The notes under the pieces were generated by a model that ran no database searches, was not told the DNA's origin, and worked only from the letters and a program-made list of their open reading frames with translations. From positions 62,001 to 126,000 of the forward strand of contig NZ_JBHUEK010000017.1 in assembly GCF_042680725.1 (NCBI RefSeq): a stretch of DNA of 64,000 nucleotides, written 5' to 3'. Position numbers and translations under genes: made by a program. Source of the DNA: Ferdinandcohnia salidurans. Its GTDB lineage: Bacteria > Bacillota > Bacilli > Bacillales > Bacillaceae_L. Below, piece after piece: positions 43,111 to 51,429 of the stretch. Each line of letters opens with the position of its first letter. Position 1 is the first letter of the stretch.

Positions 43111-43629
43111 CTATATAAATGTTTTCATCATAATATAGTCCGTTTGTTCCTCATCACCCATATAAAAAGAGTGAGCACCGGTTTGAACAAACCCCAATTT
43201 CTTATAAAAAGCAATGGCATTATCATTCTTTTCCCATACGCCTAGCCAGATTTTCTTTTTATTCAATTCCTGCGCTATTTCAATCGCTTTATTAAATAGA
43301 TATTTACCTAGCCCATGCTTTTGAAATTTGTTCTTTATATAAATCCTCTCGATTTCAAGTGAGTCATTCCCCATTTCTTCCGTCTGAGCACCATTGGTAT
43401 TGACCTTCAAATATCCAGCGAGTTCATTTTGGAAATAAACAAAAAAGAATTGCGATGAAATGTTGGATAATTCTTGTTCCAATTGTTTTAAGTTAAATGC
43501 CTTTTCCAAATAAGCACTCATATTTTCGGGTGAATTTTGCTCCTTAAACGTCTCATTAAAGGTTTCAAAACTAATTTCTTGAAGTATGTGTAAATCCTCT
43601 AGGTTGCATTGTTTAAAATTTATTGTCAT
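43111..43629 (-). CDS. paiA: Polyamine N-acetyltransferase PaiA
   Basis: This protein (172 aa from ATG 43629) closely resembles B. subtilis PaiA. Shared segments are ETFNETFKEQNSPENM, SSQFFFVYFQNELAGYLKVN, LEIERIYIKNKFQKHGLGKYL with the GLGK acetyl-CoA loop, and AIAFYKKLGFVQTGAHSFYMGDEEQTD. It acetylates spermidine and spermine. It forms the paiAB operon. The upstream ATG at 43659 is rejected because AAGGGGC precedes 43629. Confidence 0.93.
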   Translation of the reverse strand: MTINFKQCNLEDLHILQEISFETFNETFKEQNSPENMSAYLEKAFNLKQLEQELSNISSQFFFVYFQNELAGYLKVNTNGAQTEEMGNDSLEIERIYIKNKFQKHGLGKYLFNKAIEIAQELNKKKIWLGVWEKNDNAIAFYKKLGFVQTGAHSFYMGDEEQTDYIMMKTFI

Positions 43630-43807
43630 TACAATATTTCGCCCCTTAAATAATCTCAATCACTCTTCCATACTAACATAATATTCCAACAATACTACCC
43701 GAAAATTATCACTTGAAAAGACGACCGGATTGATCGTCTTGCTTACTTATTTCACTATTTAATTGATTCTTTTTACACAAGGGTTTGTGTTACTACATTT
43801 ATGCTGT

Positions 43808-44158
43808 TTTGAGGGATACCATTTATCGTTTCTCGATCTTCTGATATACCGTTTAGGCTCTTTGCGGGATAGCTTTTATCGTTTCTCGGGCTTCTGATAT
43901 ACCGTTTAGGCCGTTTGCAGTATAGCATTTATCGTTTCTCAATTTTGTGATATACCGATTAGGCTCTTTGCGGTATATCATTTATCGTTTCTCGTTCTTG
44001 TGATATACCGTTTAGGCTCTTTGACGGATAGCGTTTATCGTTTTTCGATCTGGTGATATACCGTTTAGGCTCTTTGCGGTATAGCATTTATCGTTTCTCG
44101 TTCTTGTGATATACCGTTACGCCATTTGCGGTATAGCAGTTATCGTTTTTGCGGGTCG
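43808..44158. repeat. Tandem array of a 53-bp unit (six full units plus a partial one)
   Basis: The marker GATATACCG (or close variants) starts at 43843, 43896, 43949, 44002, 44055 and 44108, exactly 53 bp apart. A further partial unit leads in from about 43808. Each unit holds TATACCG (or variant) and CGGTATA about 13 nt apart, an inverted repeat, then TTATCGTTTCTCG. Units differ by a few bases. There is no ORF of coding quality and no spacers. It fills most of the 607-bp gap upstream of paiA. Confidence 0.95.
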
Positions 44159-44236
44159 GCAAGATACTATCATAAATCAAATTACTTTCGTATTAATATT
44201 TATTTTTAGTTTCTAATCATCCTCCAATGATTGATA

Positions 44237-44806
44237 TTATGAATTTCCATTCCAATGATAAATAATCTGCACAACTCCAGACGAGAACGTTCTTGTTTGA
44301 ACCATTTTTAAATTTATCCTCTGTTTTATATCAGAAAACAAAGGTTTTCCTTCTCCCAAAACAACAGGGTGAATAGATAATCTAAATTCATCAACAAGCC
44401 CTAAATTTATAAAAGTTGTAATGAGACTTGCTCCACCATATAGCCAGATGTCTTTACCAGGCTTTTTCTTTAATTTATTTATTTCTTCAATAATCTTTTC
44501 ATTTATAAAAATCGCTTGATGATCCGTCTTCTTTGTTCGGGAAAATACATATTTTTCTTTACTATGTACCAATTTCCAGATTTCCTTTTCAGAATCTGAA
44601 TCTTCATTTTTCGGAGTATATTGCCCCCATAAATCGTAGCTTTTTCTACCATATAAAATAGCATCAATTTGGTTTAAGAAATCTGTGAAATTCATATCAG
44701 GGTCCATAATGCACCAATCCACTTCTCCGTTTTTCCCTTCAATAAATCCATCTAATGTAACTGCTAAATCTAAAATGATTCTTCTCTGTTTAATGTGATT
44801 TGTCAT
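44237..44806 (-). CDS. Dihydrofolate reductase family protein (RibD C-terminal-like)
   Basis: This 189-aa protein starts RRIILDLAVTLDGFIEGKNGEVDWCIMDP, the RibD-C/YwjB-type opening. It continues with IDAILYGRKSYDLWGQY, DIWLYGGASLITTFINLGLVDEFRLSIHPVVLGEGKPLF. It binds NADPH and reduces an unknown substrate; it is not a canonical DHFR. It starts at ATG after AAAGGACCGTGAG. The 53-bp repeat array follows its stop codon. Confidence 0.85.
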   Translation of the reverse strand: MTNHIKQRRIILDLAVTLDGFIEGKNGEVDWCIMDPDMNFTDFLNQIDAILYGRKSYDLWGQYTPKNEDSDSEKEIWKLVHSKEKYVFSRTKKTDHQAIFINEKIIEEINKLKKKPGKDIWLYGGASLITTFINLGLVDEFRLSIHPVVLGEGKPLFSDIKQRINLKMVQTRTFSSGVVQIIYHWNGNS

Positions 44807-44973
44807 TACTCACGGTCCTTTCATTTTCAAATAGACATTTTCCCTAATTATCTACATATCGTAAGTTTTACCATACATGCATCTTAACACCAAAATAGAA
44901 CGACTCCCCAGCCAAATGCAAAATCTAATAACTACCTTCTTTTCTGGGGAACAATACACTTGAGGTGGTCCAA

Positions 44974-45390
44974 ATGGAAAAAAAGGTATTCGTATTTCTA
45001 TTTATTTTTCTATTACTATCGACAAGTGGTATTGCTCAAACGAATCAGCAAATACAAATATTCGATATAGATCAAGACAAAGTTATAAAATATGTACAAT
45101 CAAACGCGGATGTGCAACAAGAAGTAGAGAATATTCTTAAGGGAATAACAGGCGTATATGCAAAATACAATCCTATTCCCACTAAAGGATTTATGGTAAG
45201 AATTCCATTAGAACCTAATATTATGATAAGAAATAAATGGTTTGATGACCTTGTAGATGAAGTAACCATTATTCTGCCTAGTCAAGAGGATCCATATCTA
45301 ATGCTGTTTGACGACGAAAACAAACCATTTTTCCTAACCTTCGAAGGTAACACAGAAAAACTCTTGGATTTATTGGACTTTAAACCATAA
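44974..45390 (+). CDS. Secreted protein of unknown function
   Basis: This protein (138 aa from ATG 44974) has an N-terminal signal peptide, KKVFVFLFIFLLLSTSGIAQT, with a likely cleavage after SGIAQ-like residues near 20. The mature part is acidic: VQSNADVQQEVENILKGITGVYAKYNPIPTKGFMVRIPLEP. I do not recognise the family. Similar short secreted proteins occur in sporulating Bacillus. The start at 44974 follows GAGGTGG. The DUF3231 gene follows 73 bp later on the same strand. Confidence 0.6.
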   Translation: MEKKVFVFLFIFLLLSTSGIAQTNQQIQIFDIDQDKVIKYVQSNADVQQEVENILKGITGVYAKYNPIPTKGFMVRIPLEPNIMIRNKWFDDLVDEVTIILPSQEDPYLMLFDDENKPFFLTFEGNTEKLLDLLDFKP

Positions 45391-45463
45391 CAGTAGTTCC
45401 GCTTTAATCTTGTAAATTATAAAAACAACTTACTCAGGGAAAGATTAGCAAGAGGTGATTGGG

Positions 45464-46468
45464 ATGGATAAAGAAGAAGTAAAACTCACATCAGCTGAAA
45501 TAGGAACGCTATGGGGAGAATATGTAAACGGAACTGCTGTAGATACTGTAAATAGATATATGTTGTCCATTATAGAAGATGAGAAAATTAAAAAGCTATT
45601 CGAAGATGCCATTACAATTTTTGCTTCTCAAAAAAAGCAGGTAAAAACATTCATTGAAAGTCAGGAATTCCCAATTCCAACCGGATTTAGCGAGTCTGAT
45701 CTGAATAAGACGACAAAAAGGTTGTTCACTGACATCTTCTGTTTGCACTATCTACATATCATGACCCTTCATGGTATATTAGGACATTCTACAGCCCTTA
45801 GTTCTTCCGTAAGAAAAGACCTAAGACACTTTTATCAATCATGTTGTAATGACGGAATGAATATGTACAATAGAACAATTGAATTACTATTGGAAAAGGG
45901 ACATTTTCAAAGAGATCCCTACTTTTATCCGGCAAAAGGTCCTGAATATGTATCAGGCCAACAATTTTTAGGTGATTTTTTTGGAGATCAACGGCCGTTA
46001 GCTGCAACAGAAATTATCGCATTATCACTTAATATAAAAAAGAAAATATTAGAAAAGTCACTTTCTATAGGATTTAGCCAAGTAACTCAATCACATGAAG
46101 TTAGAAAATTTTTAGAGAAAGCAGAAAGAGCATCAGATCAACAAATTCAAGCACTGAGTAAATTACTTAAAGCGGATAATTTGCCTGTTCCCATGTCGTG
46201 GGAAACAGAGGTAACTAACTCTCAAGATTCGCCTTTCTCCGATAAATTGATTATGTTTCATATTGGTTTCTTACTACAATCCGCACAATCTTATCACGGT
46301 GCAGGTCTAGCTTCTGCCATGAGATTTGACCTCGTAGCAACTTATGAGAAAATCATATTAAAAAATCTAATGATAACCAAAGAATGGTTTAATATAATGT
46401 CTAAAAATAAATGGTTAGAACAACCGCCACTTGCTCCAAATAGAAAAGATATTGCAAAAAATAAGTAA
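45464..46468 (+). CDS. DUF3231 family protein, copy 2
   Basis: This protein (334 aa from ATG 45464) shares the two-half layout of the copies at 2609 and 49513. Each half opens with an (L)TSAEIGTLW or LAATEIIALSL segment. The second half has GFSQVTQSHEVRKFLEKA, MSWETEVTNSQDSPFSDKLIMFHIGFL, and an AQSYHGAGLASAMRFD helix. The start follows GAGGTGATTGGG. No signal or membrane segment is visible. It likely follows a small secreted protein in one transcript. The function is unestablished. Confidence 0.85.
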   Translation: MDKEEVKLTSAEIGTLWGEYVNGTAVDTVNRYMLSIIEDEKIKKLFEDAITIFASQKKQVKTFIESQEFPIPTGFSESDLNKTTKRLFTDIFCLHYLHIMTLHGILGHSTALSSSVRKDLRHFYQSCCNDGMNMYNRTIELLLEKGHFQRDPYFYPAKGPEYVSGQQFLGDFFGDQRPLAATEIIALSLNIKKKILEKSLSIGFSQVTQSHEVRKFLEKAERASDQQIQALSKLLKADNLPVPMSWETEVTNSQDSPFSDKLIMFHIGFLLQSAQSYHGAGLASAMRFDLVATYEKIILKNLMITKEWFNIMSKNKWLEQPPLAPNRKDIAKNK

Positions 46469-46492
46469 GATGTCCCTGTGCTGGGACATCTT
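46467..46492. terminator. Bidirectional terminator between DUF3231 copy 2 and the membrane gene at 46491
   Basis: AAGATGTCCC/GGGACATCTT is a perfect 10-bp stem with loop TGTGCT. It overlaps both stop codon regions. Confidence 0.8.
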
Positions 46493-46865
46493 ATCTTTTA
46501 TCTATCATTGCTAAGAACTTTAAGGATTTTCCAATAATATGTAACAAATAGATCAGTATTGAATACATAACTATCCCGAGCGTATAATTTATGGGTTGTG
46601 TTTGCGAATTAATTCCATGCATTTCGTTATATAATTCAGTTTGCTGTTGAGACCACGATGTTACAAATATGGTAACCACTATTAAAGTTAATGCTAAAAT
46701 TGCTTTTTTATGAAAGGTTACGTTAACAAAACTGTACTTTAACGCATCAAGAAAATTTATTTTTCCATGAGCTACAGTTTCCGGATTTCTCTTTATAGGA
46801 GTTAAAAAGTAAAACAACAAACCTCCCCATACAATAGCCATCATAATTAAACTTGTATAATCCAT
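46491..46865 (-). CDS. Three-helix membrane protein, unknown function
   Basis: This protein (about 124 aa from ATG 46865) has helices at the N-terminus (SLIMMAIVWGGLLFYFL), centre (KAILALTLIVVTIFVTSW) and C-terminus (LGIVMYSILIYLLHIIGKSL). A loop with IKRNPETVAHGKINFLDAL lies between the first two. I do not recognise a family. An alternative start lies at 46883. It is convergent with the DUF3231 gene and stands alone. Confidence 0.6.
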   Translation of the reverse strand: MDYTSLIMMAIVWGGLLFYFLTPIKRNPETVAHGKINFLDALKYSFVNVTFHKKAILALTLIVVTIFVTSWSQQQTELYNEMHGINSQTQPINYTLGIVMYSILIYLLHIIGKSLKFLAMIDKR

Positions 46866-47038
46866 GTTATGTGAAACCCCCATTTCTCTTGTATTGCAAC
46901 TTGGAAATTTCCCTATTAGTCCTCAATGATTTTGATTTACAGCTTCTACTTTTTTACGAATTTCCCTTTATTTAATTATAGATGAAAAAGAAAACTGTCT
47001 GCATTATTACAAACAGTTTCCTTGGTAAAAATATTTAT

Positions 47039-47764
47039 TTAAATCTTAGACATTGCTTCTTGAATATACTTGTATAGGTCCCTATCCATCCCATATTGCA
47101 AAGGATTATTTGGGTTCTCAGAGTGGAAGCGTTCCGCCGACTCTACAATTCCTTGGTCACCAGCAGTAAACTTGTCAATTAACGACTTCCATTTTTCAAC
47201 TAATTCCACGACTCTTGGGTTTTCAGGTGGAGTATTATTTTCTAATTCTCCCCTTATATCTGCGATTAGTTTAGACCATTGATTTTCAATTAGTTCCATA
47301 TCTTCGCCACTAATTTTATCCGTTTGACTTCTCATTTTATCTAGTTGATCTTTGGAGAAATAGTTTTCTACCATATTGTTCACCTCAATAAATTTAATTA
47401 GTTGGTTTGCGCTTACATCTTGTTGGGAGTTCATTAACGTATAAATGTTTTCTAATCTTGCGTAAAGTTCCTCATGTATTTCTATTTGTTTCTTCACTTT
47501 TTGTAATTGCATACCAATAACTTGAACACGATTTAAGCTTTGTTTTTCCATAATTTCTTTGATTTCTTCTAAAGAAAATCCCAATTGTTTTAATGAAATA
47601 ATTTGTTGTAATTTCTGTATATCACTTTCGGAATAGATTCTGTGTCCAGAATCTGAAACTTTTGATACAGGCAATAATCCAATTTGGTCATAATGGTGTA
47701 ATGTTCGAACTGTAAGTCCAGTTAGTTTTGCTAACTCACCTATTTTCCAAGTGCTTTTGTCCAT
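47039..47764 (-). CDS. MerR-family regulator with TipAS-type ligand domain
   Basis: This protein (241 aa) has a MerR winged helix (WKIGELAKLTGLTVRTLHHYDQIGLLPVSKVSDSGHRIYS, residues 5-45) and a coiled coil near residue 85-115. The C-terminal domain from about 125 (SKDQLDKMRSQTDKISGEDMELIENQWSKLIADI) resembles the TipAS domain, which binds thiopeptides and other drugs. The regulated gene is unknown; none is adjacent on the divergent strand. ATG 47764 follows GGAGGGGATGAGG. Confidence 0.85.
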   Translation of the reverse strand: MDKSTWKIGELAKLTGLTVRTLHHYDQIGLLPVSKVSDSGHRIYSESDIQKLQQIISLKQLGFSLEEIKEIMEKQSLNRVQVIGMQLQKVKKQIEIHEELYARLENIYTLMNSQQDVSANQLIKFIEVNNMVENYFSKDQLDKMRSQTDKISGEDMELIENQWSKLIADIRGELENNTPPENPRVVELVEKWKSLIDKFTAGDQGIVESAERFHSENPNNPLQYGMDRDLYKYIQEAMSKI

Positions 47765-47918
47765 CCTCATCCCCTCCAATTCGTACGAACTATTATTGTC
47801 GACAAGTTAAGTATAGAACCTAACATTACGTCAGGTTCAAGACCTTTTTTAAAATTTTTTTATTACTTGTACTTTTCATCCTAGGAACAGCTTAAATAGA
47901 TATCTTCAACAAAAAAAG

Positions 47919-47943
47919 CGATAACCCTTGATGGATTATCGCA
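47919..47943 (-). terminator. Terminator after uppP
   Basis: GCGATAA/TTATCGC across CCCTTGATGGA is followed by a TTTTTTTG run on the minus strand. It is a copy of the dispersed terminator-like family with the preceding TTCAACAAAAAA. Confidence 0.75.
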
Positions 47944-47967
47944 CCGTTCGTTTAAAAAGTACTTACA

Positions 47968-48783
47968 TTAGAAGAAAATGAGAAGTAATGCTCCCACTGT
48001 GAAACAATAATATGTAAAATAAGATAGCTTCCCACTTTTCATTATTCCCATAAACCACTTCAAGGCAATATAGGTCATGAAAAGTGTTGCTATAAATGCA
48101 GCTAAATACGGTATGGCTAAGTCTGCTTTATTGGGTTCGCTTAGAAAATCAGAAAGACCTAGAATCACTCCGCCGAGGCTCACGGGAATATACAACATAA
48201 ATGAAAATCGAAGTGCCGTATCTGGTTTCATTCCAACAGCAACTGCTGAAATAATGGTTGCACCTGAACGACTGATACCTGGTGTTAATGCGACAGCCTG
48301 CCCCAATCCCACAATGAAAGCATCCTTGATTGTAAGATCACTTTCGCCTTTATTACCTTTCATATTGCGAATTAACCACAAGGCAATTCCTGTGACGAAA
48401 AGCATCAACGCAATCGTTGTCATGCTCACATTTTCTGCAATAAAGTCACTTAATAATATCCCAAGAACACCTGCTGGAATTGTGCCTATGACGATAAAGA
48501 AAACAAAACGAAAGTCACTCTTATAACGAAGTTCCTTCGTCTTCAAATAACGAAATGAATGTACTGCAAGTCTTGCAATATCTTTTCGATAAATAAAAAG
48601 AATTGCAAACAGTGACGCTGTATTTGTTAAGATAGCAAAAGTAAATCCTTGTTCACCAAGCCCCAAGATTTCACTAGCAATCATGACGTGCCCACTAGAT
48701 GACACCGGAATTGGTTCTGTAAAACCTTGAACGAGCCCAACAATAATCATTTTGATTATTAATATAATATCCAGTTCCCCCAT
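47968..48783 (-). CDS. uppP: Undecaprenyl-diphosphatase UppP
   Basis: This 271-aa protein has about eight membrane segments and the two UppP signatures: GFTEPIPVSSSGHVMI (residues 20-36) with catalytic Glu, and PGISRSGATI (about 167-177) with catalytic Arg and Ser. It dephosphorylates undecaprenyl diphosphate at the outer face of the membrane, recycling the lipid carrier for cell wall synthesis; overexpression can confer bacitracin resistance. It starts at ATG after AAGGAGGT. It is monocistronic. Confidence 0.95.
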   Translation of the reverse strand: MGELDIILIIKMIIVGLVQGFTEPIPVSSSGHVMIASEILGLGEQGFTFAILTNTASLFAILFIYRKDIARLAVHSFRYLKTKELRYKSDFRFVFFIVIGTIPAGVLGILLSDFIAENVSMTTIALMLFVTGIALWLIRNMKGNKGESDLTIKDAFIVGLGQAVALTPGISRSGATIISAVAVGMKPDTALRFSFMLYIPVSLGGVILGLSDFLSEPNKADLAIPYLAAFIATLFMTYIALKWFMGIMKSGKLSYFTYYCFTVGALLLIFF

Positions 48784-49133
48784 TGTTACCTCCTTATAAA
48801 ACGATTAATAGGTCAACGCAATTGGACCTATCCTTAAATATAGTATACTTAAATGAGAAAAACCATCGACTAATCTTACAATTTGGCGGACTAATCTAAC
48901 ATTTTTGTCACGTTAGTTATTGAATTGAAATTAGCCCCCTCCATTTCTCTATCAACTAATTGAATATATTTCTTTATGTAAAGTGATAGTTATATTTTTC
49001 ACATTTTTGTCACATACTTTTTTATCTTCTTTTGACTTATTTTGTCGAAGGTCTTTTCTTTATGTAAAAAAATTTGCATAATAGTGTTTGTATTTGTTTT
49101 TTGAAGCGTTAAATGAATAAAGAGGTGTAAAAA
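48784..49133. other. 350-bp gap between uppP and the spo0E-like gene
   Basis: The stretch is AT-rich, with many T-runs and no convincing hairpin terminator or ORF. The two flanking genes diverge, so it must hold both promoters, but I see no clear -35/-10 pair worth calling. Confidence 0.4.
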
Positions 49134-49307
49134 TTGTTACAGGAAAATACACAGTTTAATCGGGAATCTATTATTATATCAATCGTTCGAAAAAGGGATG
49201 AAATGATTCGTCTTGCTAGCTCGAATGGCCTGTTAAATAGAGAGACAATTAAATGTAGTCAAGAACTCGATAAACTATTAAATGCTTTTAATAATTATAA
49301 AAATTAA
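49134..49307 (+). CDS. Spo0E-like aspartyl phosphatase
   Basis: This 57-aa protein starts with TTG at 49134 after AGAGGTG. It reads ISIVRKRDEMIRLASSNGLLNRETIKCSQELDKLLNAF. The SQELD motif near residues 42-46 is the hallmark of the Spo0E family, which removes phosphate from Spo0A~P and holds back sporulation. The preceding Ser/Arg-rich helix also fits. It is shorter than B. subtilis Spo0E and close in size to YnzD or YisI. It was too short to appear in a normal long-ORF list. Confidence 0.85.
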   Translation: MLQENTQFNRESIIISIVRKRDEMIRLASSNGLLNRETIKCSQELDKLLNAFNNYKN

Positions 49308-49512
49308 TATCCACGAAGGTGTCCTACTTCTGCTAACAAATGTCATTCAATTGTGACACCACTTCTTTTCCTCAACTAGAATATAACCAAGGATCTTATT
49401 TTACTTCATCAAAAACTTCCATTTCGAAATAAAATAAAGGAAATAGTATACTTCCATGCTAATGCCATAAAATAAATTCATGCGCAATTATTGAAAATTG
49501 GAGGTATCTCCT

Positions 49513-50502
49513 TTGGATTTTTTTAAGAAAGGCAAGAAAAAACCCTTAACAGCTGCTGAAGTTTCTGCCCTTTGGCTTCAGTATTTAGGTGATAGTATGG
49601 CTATTTGTGTGTATAAGTATTTTCTTAACATTGTTGAAGATAAAGAGATTGAATCGATTTTAGTAACCTCATTACAGTTATCTGAGACACATATTAGTAA
49701 AATCACTGAATTTTTGAATAGTGCCGATTTCCAAATCCCAATTGGATTTACAGAGAGCGACGTAAATGTGAATGCCCCTCGTCTATTTTCTGACGAATTT
49801 TTACTTTTTTACTCCTATATTATGACGATACATGGGATGACTGCATATACCTTAGCCGTTACAAATACTGAACGACAAGACATCCAAGATTATTTTTTCG
49901 ATTGTAGTAGCTCAGCTAAAGATTTGTTTCAACAAATTGTGAAACTCGCTAAAAACCAGCCAAAATTTAAAAGTGTCCCATCCATTCCTTCACCTGTTGG
50001 AACGGATTTTATAAAAACACCAGGATTCATATCTAATTTAATCGGAGACAAAAGACCATTATTTAGTTCAGAAATTAGCACCCTTTTCTTTAATTCGACG
50101 AAAACTGGCTTTATACGGTCATTAAGTTTGGCTTTTAGCCAGGTAGCGGTACGGGAAGATGTTCGGGAATTTATGTTAAAAAACGTTCAATTAGCGGGGA
50201 AAGATGCTGATAGCTTTGATGCGATATTAAAACAAGATCATTTGGCGATACCGGAGAAATGGGATGCAGAGATCACCAATTCTACAGTTAGTCCATTCTC
50301 TGACAAATTAATCATGTTTCATGCAGGTTTTTTAGTAGATGCTGGCCTGTCGTATTATGGTGCATCATTAGGTTCTAGCTTCAGACCTGATATAACCCTA
50401 AATTATAGTAGAGTATTTACCCATGCGATGCAGGCTGGTGCCTTAGTCTACAATATTATGGTGAAGCATGGGTGGCTAGAAAAACAACCTGATTCCATAT
50501 GA
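49513..50502 (+). CDS. DUF3231 family protein, copy 3
   Basis: This protein (about 329 aa) has the two-half layout of copies 1 and 2. The opening LTAAEVSALWLQYLGDSMAICVYKYF matches LTAGEIAQLWIQYLNDSASICVLSYF of copy 1. The second half has ISTLFFNSTKTGFIRSLSLAFSQVA, WDAEITNSTVSPFSDKLIMFHAGFL and LSYYGASLGSSF. The start is TTG at 49513 after GGAGGTATCTCC; the ORF extension to 49498 overlaps that site. The function is unestablished. Confidence 0.85.
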   Translation: MDFFKKGKKKPLTAAEVSALWLQYLGDSMAICVYKYFLNIVEDKEIESILVTSLQLSETHISKITEFLNSADFQIPIGFTESDVNVNAPRLFSDEFLLFYSYIMTIHGMTAYTLAVTNTERQDIQDYFFDCSSSAKDLFQQIVKLAKNQPKFKSVPSIPSPVGTDFIKTPGFISNLIGDKRPLFSSEISTLFFNSTKTGFIRSLSLAFSQVAVREDVREFMLKNVQLAGKDADSFDAILKQDHLAIPEKWDAEITNSTVSPFSDKLIMFHAGFLVDAGLSYYGASLGSSFRPDITLNYSRVFTHAMQAGALVYNIMVKHGWLEKQPDSI

Positions 50503-50605
50503 TAGAAAAGTCAGAGAGACATGTCTTAAAAACCCACAAAATAGTTAAGCAGCGCGAGAAAAGAATAAATACTTCTCGGGCCGCTTTTTCGTTTGGAATA
50601 GGAAC

Positions 50606-50656
50606 AGTGGACAGGTCCCTCAGACTCTGGGACAAGGGACCTGTCCCCTTGACCCA
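50606..50656. repeat. Dispersed GGACAGGTCC/GGGACCTGTCCC palindromic repeat
   Basis: The sequence GTGGACAGGTCCC is followed about 25 bp later by GGGACAAGGGACCTGTCCCC, so it can form a long GGACAGGTCC/GGACCTGTCC hairpin. It shares GGGACAGGTCCC with the copy at 6656. It lies 3' of DUF3231 copy 3 and of the ATPase gene. Confidence 0.7.
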
Positions 50657-50658
50657 TT

Positions 50659-51429
50659 TCATGACCGGAAGCGGCTTAGGAATTGTTGAAGGCGTTCGCT
50701 TTCGGTGTTTTCTAGTACTTCTTCTGGTGTTCCTTGTTCGGAGATTACGCCGTTTTCTAAGAAAATAATTCGGTCGGCGACGTCTCGTGCGAAATCCATT
50801 TCGTGTGTGACGAGAACCATTGCCATTTCTCCTTCTTTGGCGATTTCACGGATTACTTCTAGAACTTCACCAACTAGCTCTGGATCAAGGGCTGAGGTTA
50901 CTTCATCAAAAAGCATTACTTTTGGACGCATGACGAGCGCGCGTGCCATCGCTACTCGTTGTTTTTGACCACCTGAAAGCTGATTTGGATAATTTTCTAA
51001 TTTATCACCTAATCCAACCTTTTCTAACATTTCGATTGAATTCCTCTTAGCTTCTTCCTTAGATTGGCCCTTCACATTAATGGGACCTGTCATACAATTT
51101 TCTAAGATGGTCATATGCGGAAACAAATTAAAGTGCTGGAATACCATCCCGATATCCCCTCTAATCTGTCTTAAGTGCTTTTCATTGGCTTTAACTAATT
51201 CACCTTTTTTCTCCATCAGCCAGAGGTTTTGACCATTCACCTCGATGACCCCTGAAGTTGGTTCCTCCAATGTCATTAATAACCGAATAATCGTCGTTTT
51301 ACCAGACCCACTCGGTCCGATTAGTGCAATCTTTTCAGCTGGTGCGATATCTAAGTTAATTCCTTTTAAGACATCTACCTCATCGAAAGATTTCGTCACA
51401 TTTTTATATGTTACAATCGGCTCAGCCAT
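50659..51429 (-). CDS. ehuA: Ectoine-type amino acid ABC transporter, ATP-binding protein
   Basis: This 256-aa protein is an ABC ATPase of the polar amino acid class. It has Walker A IGPSGSGKTT, Q-loop MVFQHFNLFPHMTILEN, signature LSGGQKQRVAMARAL and Walker B VMLFDEVTSALDPE. It overlaps the preceding permease gene by 8 bp (stop 51422). Along with the two permeases and the binding protein, it makes an EhuABCD-like uptake system, with products resembling the ectoine/hydroxyectoine set. The substrate is inferred from the whole gene set. Confidence 0.9.
   Translation of the reverse strand: MAEPIVTYKNVTKSFDEVDVLKGINLDIAPAEKIALIGPSGSGKTTIIRLLMTLEEPTSGVIEVNGQNLWLMEKKGELVKANEKHLRQIRGDIGMVFQHFNLFPHMTILENCMTGPINVKGQSKEEAKRNSIEMLEKVGLGDKLENYPNQLSGGQKQRVAMARALVMRPKVMLFDEVTSALDPELVGEVLEVIREIAKEGEMAMVLVTHEMDFARDVADRIIFLENGVISEQGTPEEVLENTESERLQQFLSRFRS

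Noticed and set aside
43808..44158. The 53-bp array as a CRISPR
   Set aside because: Units abut directly with no unique spacers, vary along their whole length and have no cas genes nearby.
48077..48526. 149-codon ORF on the + strand inside uppP
   Set aside because: It is the antisense frame of the well-supported uppP gene, lacks a ribosome binding site and shows no family features.
50499..50768. 89-codon + strand ORF across the dispersed repeat
   Set aside because: It is basic-residue rich, overlaps the ehuA 3' end in antisense and spans a palindromic repeat.
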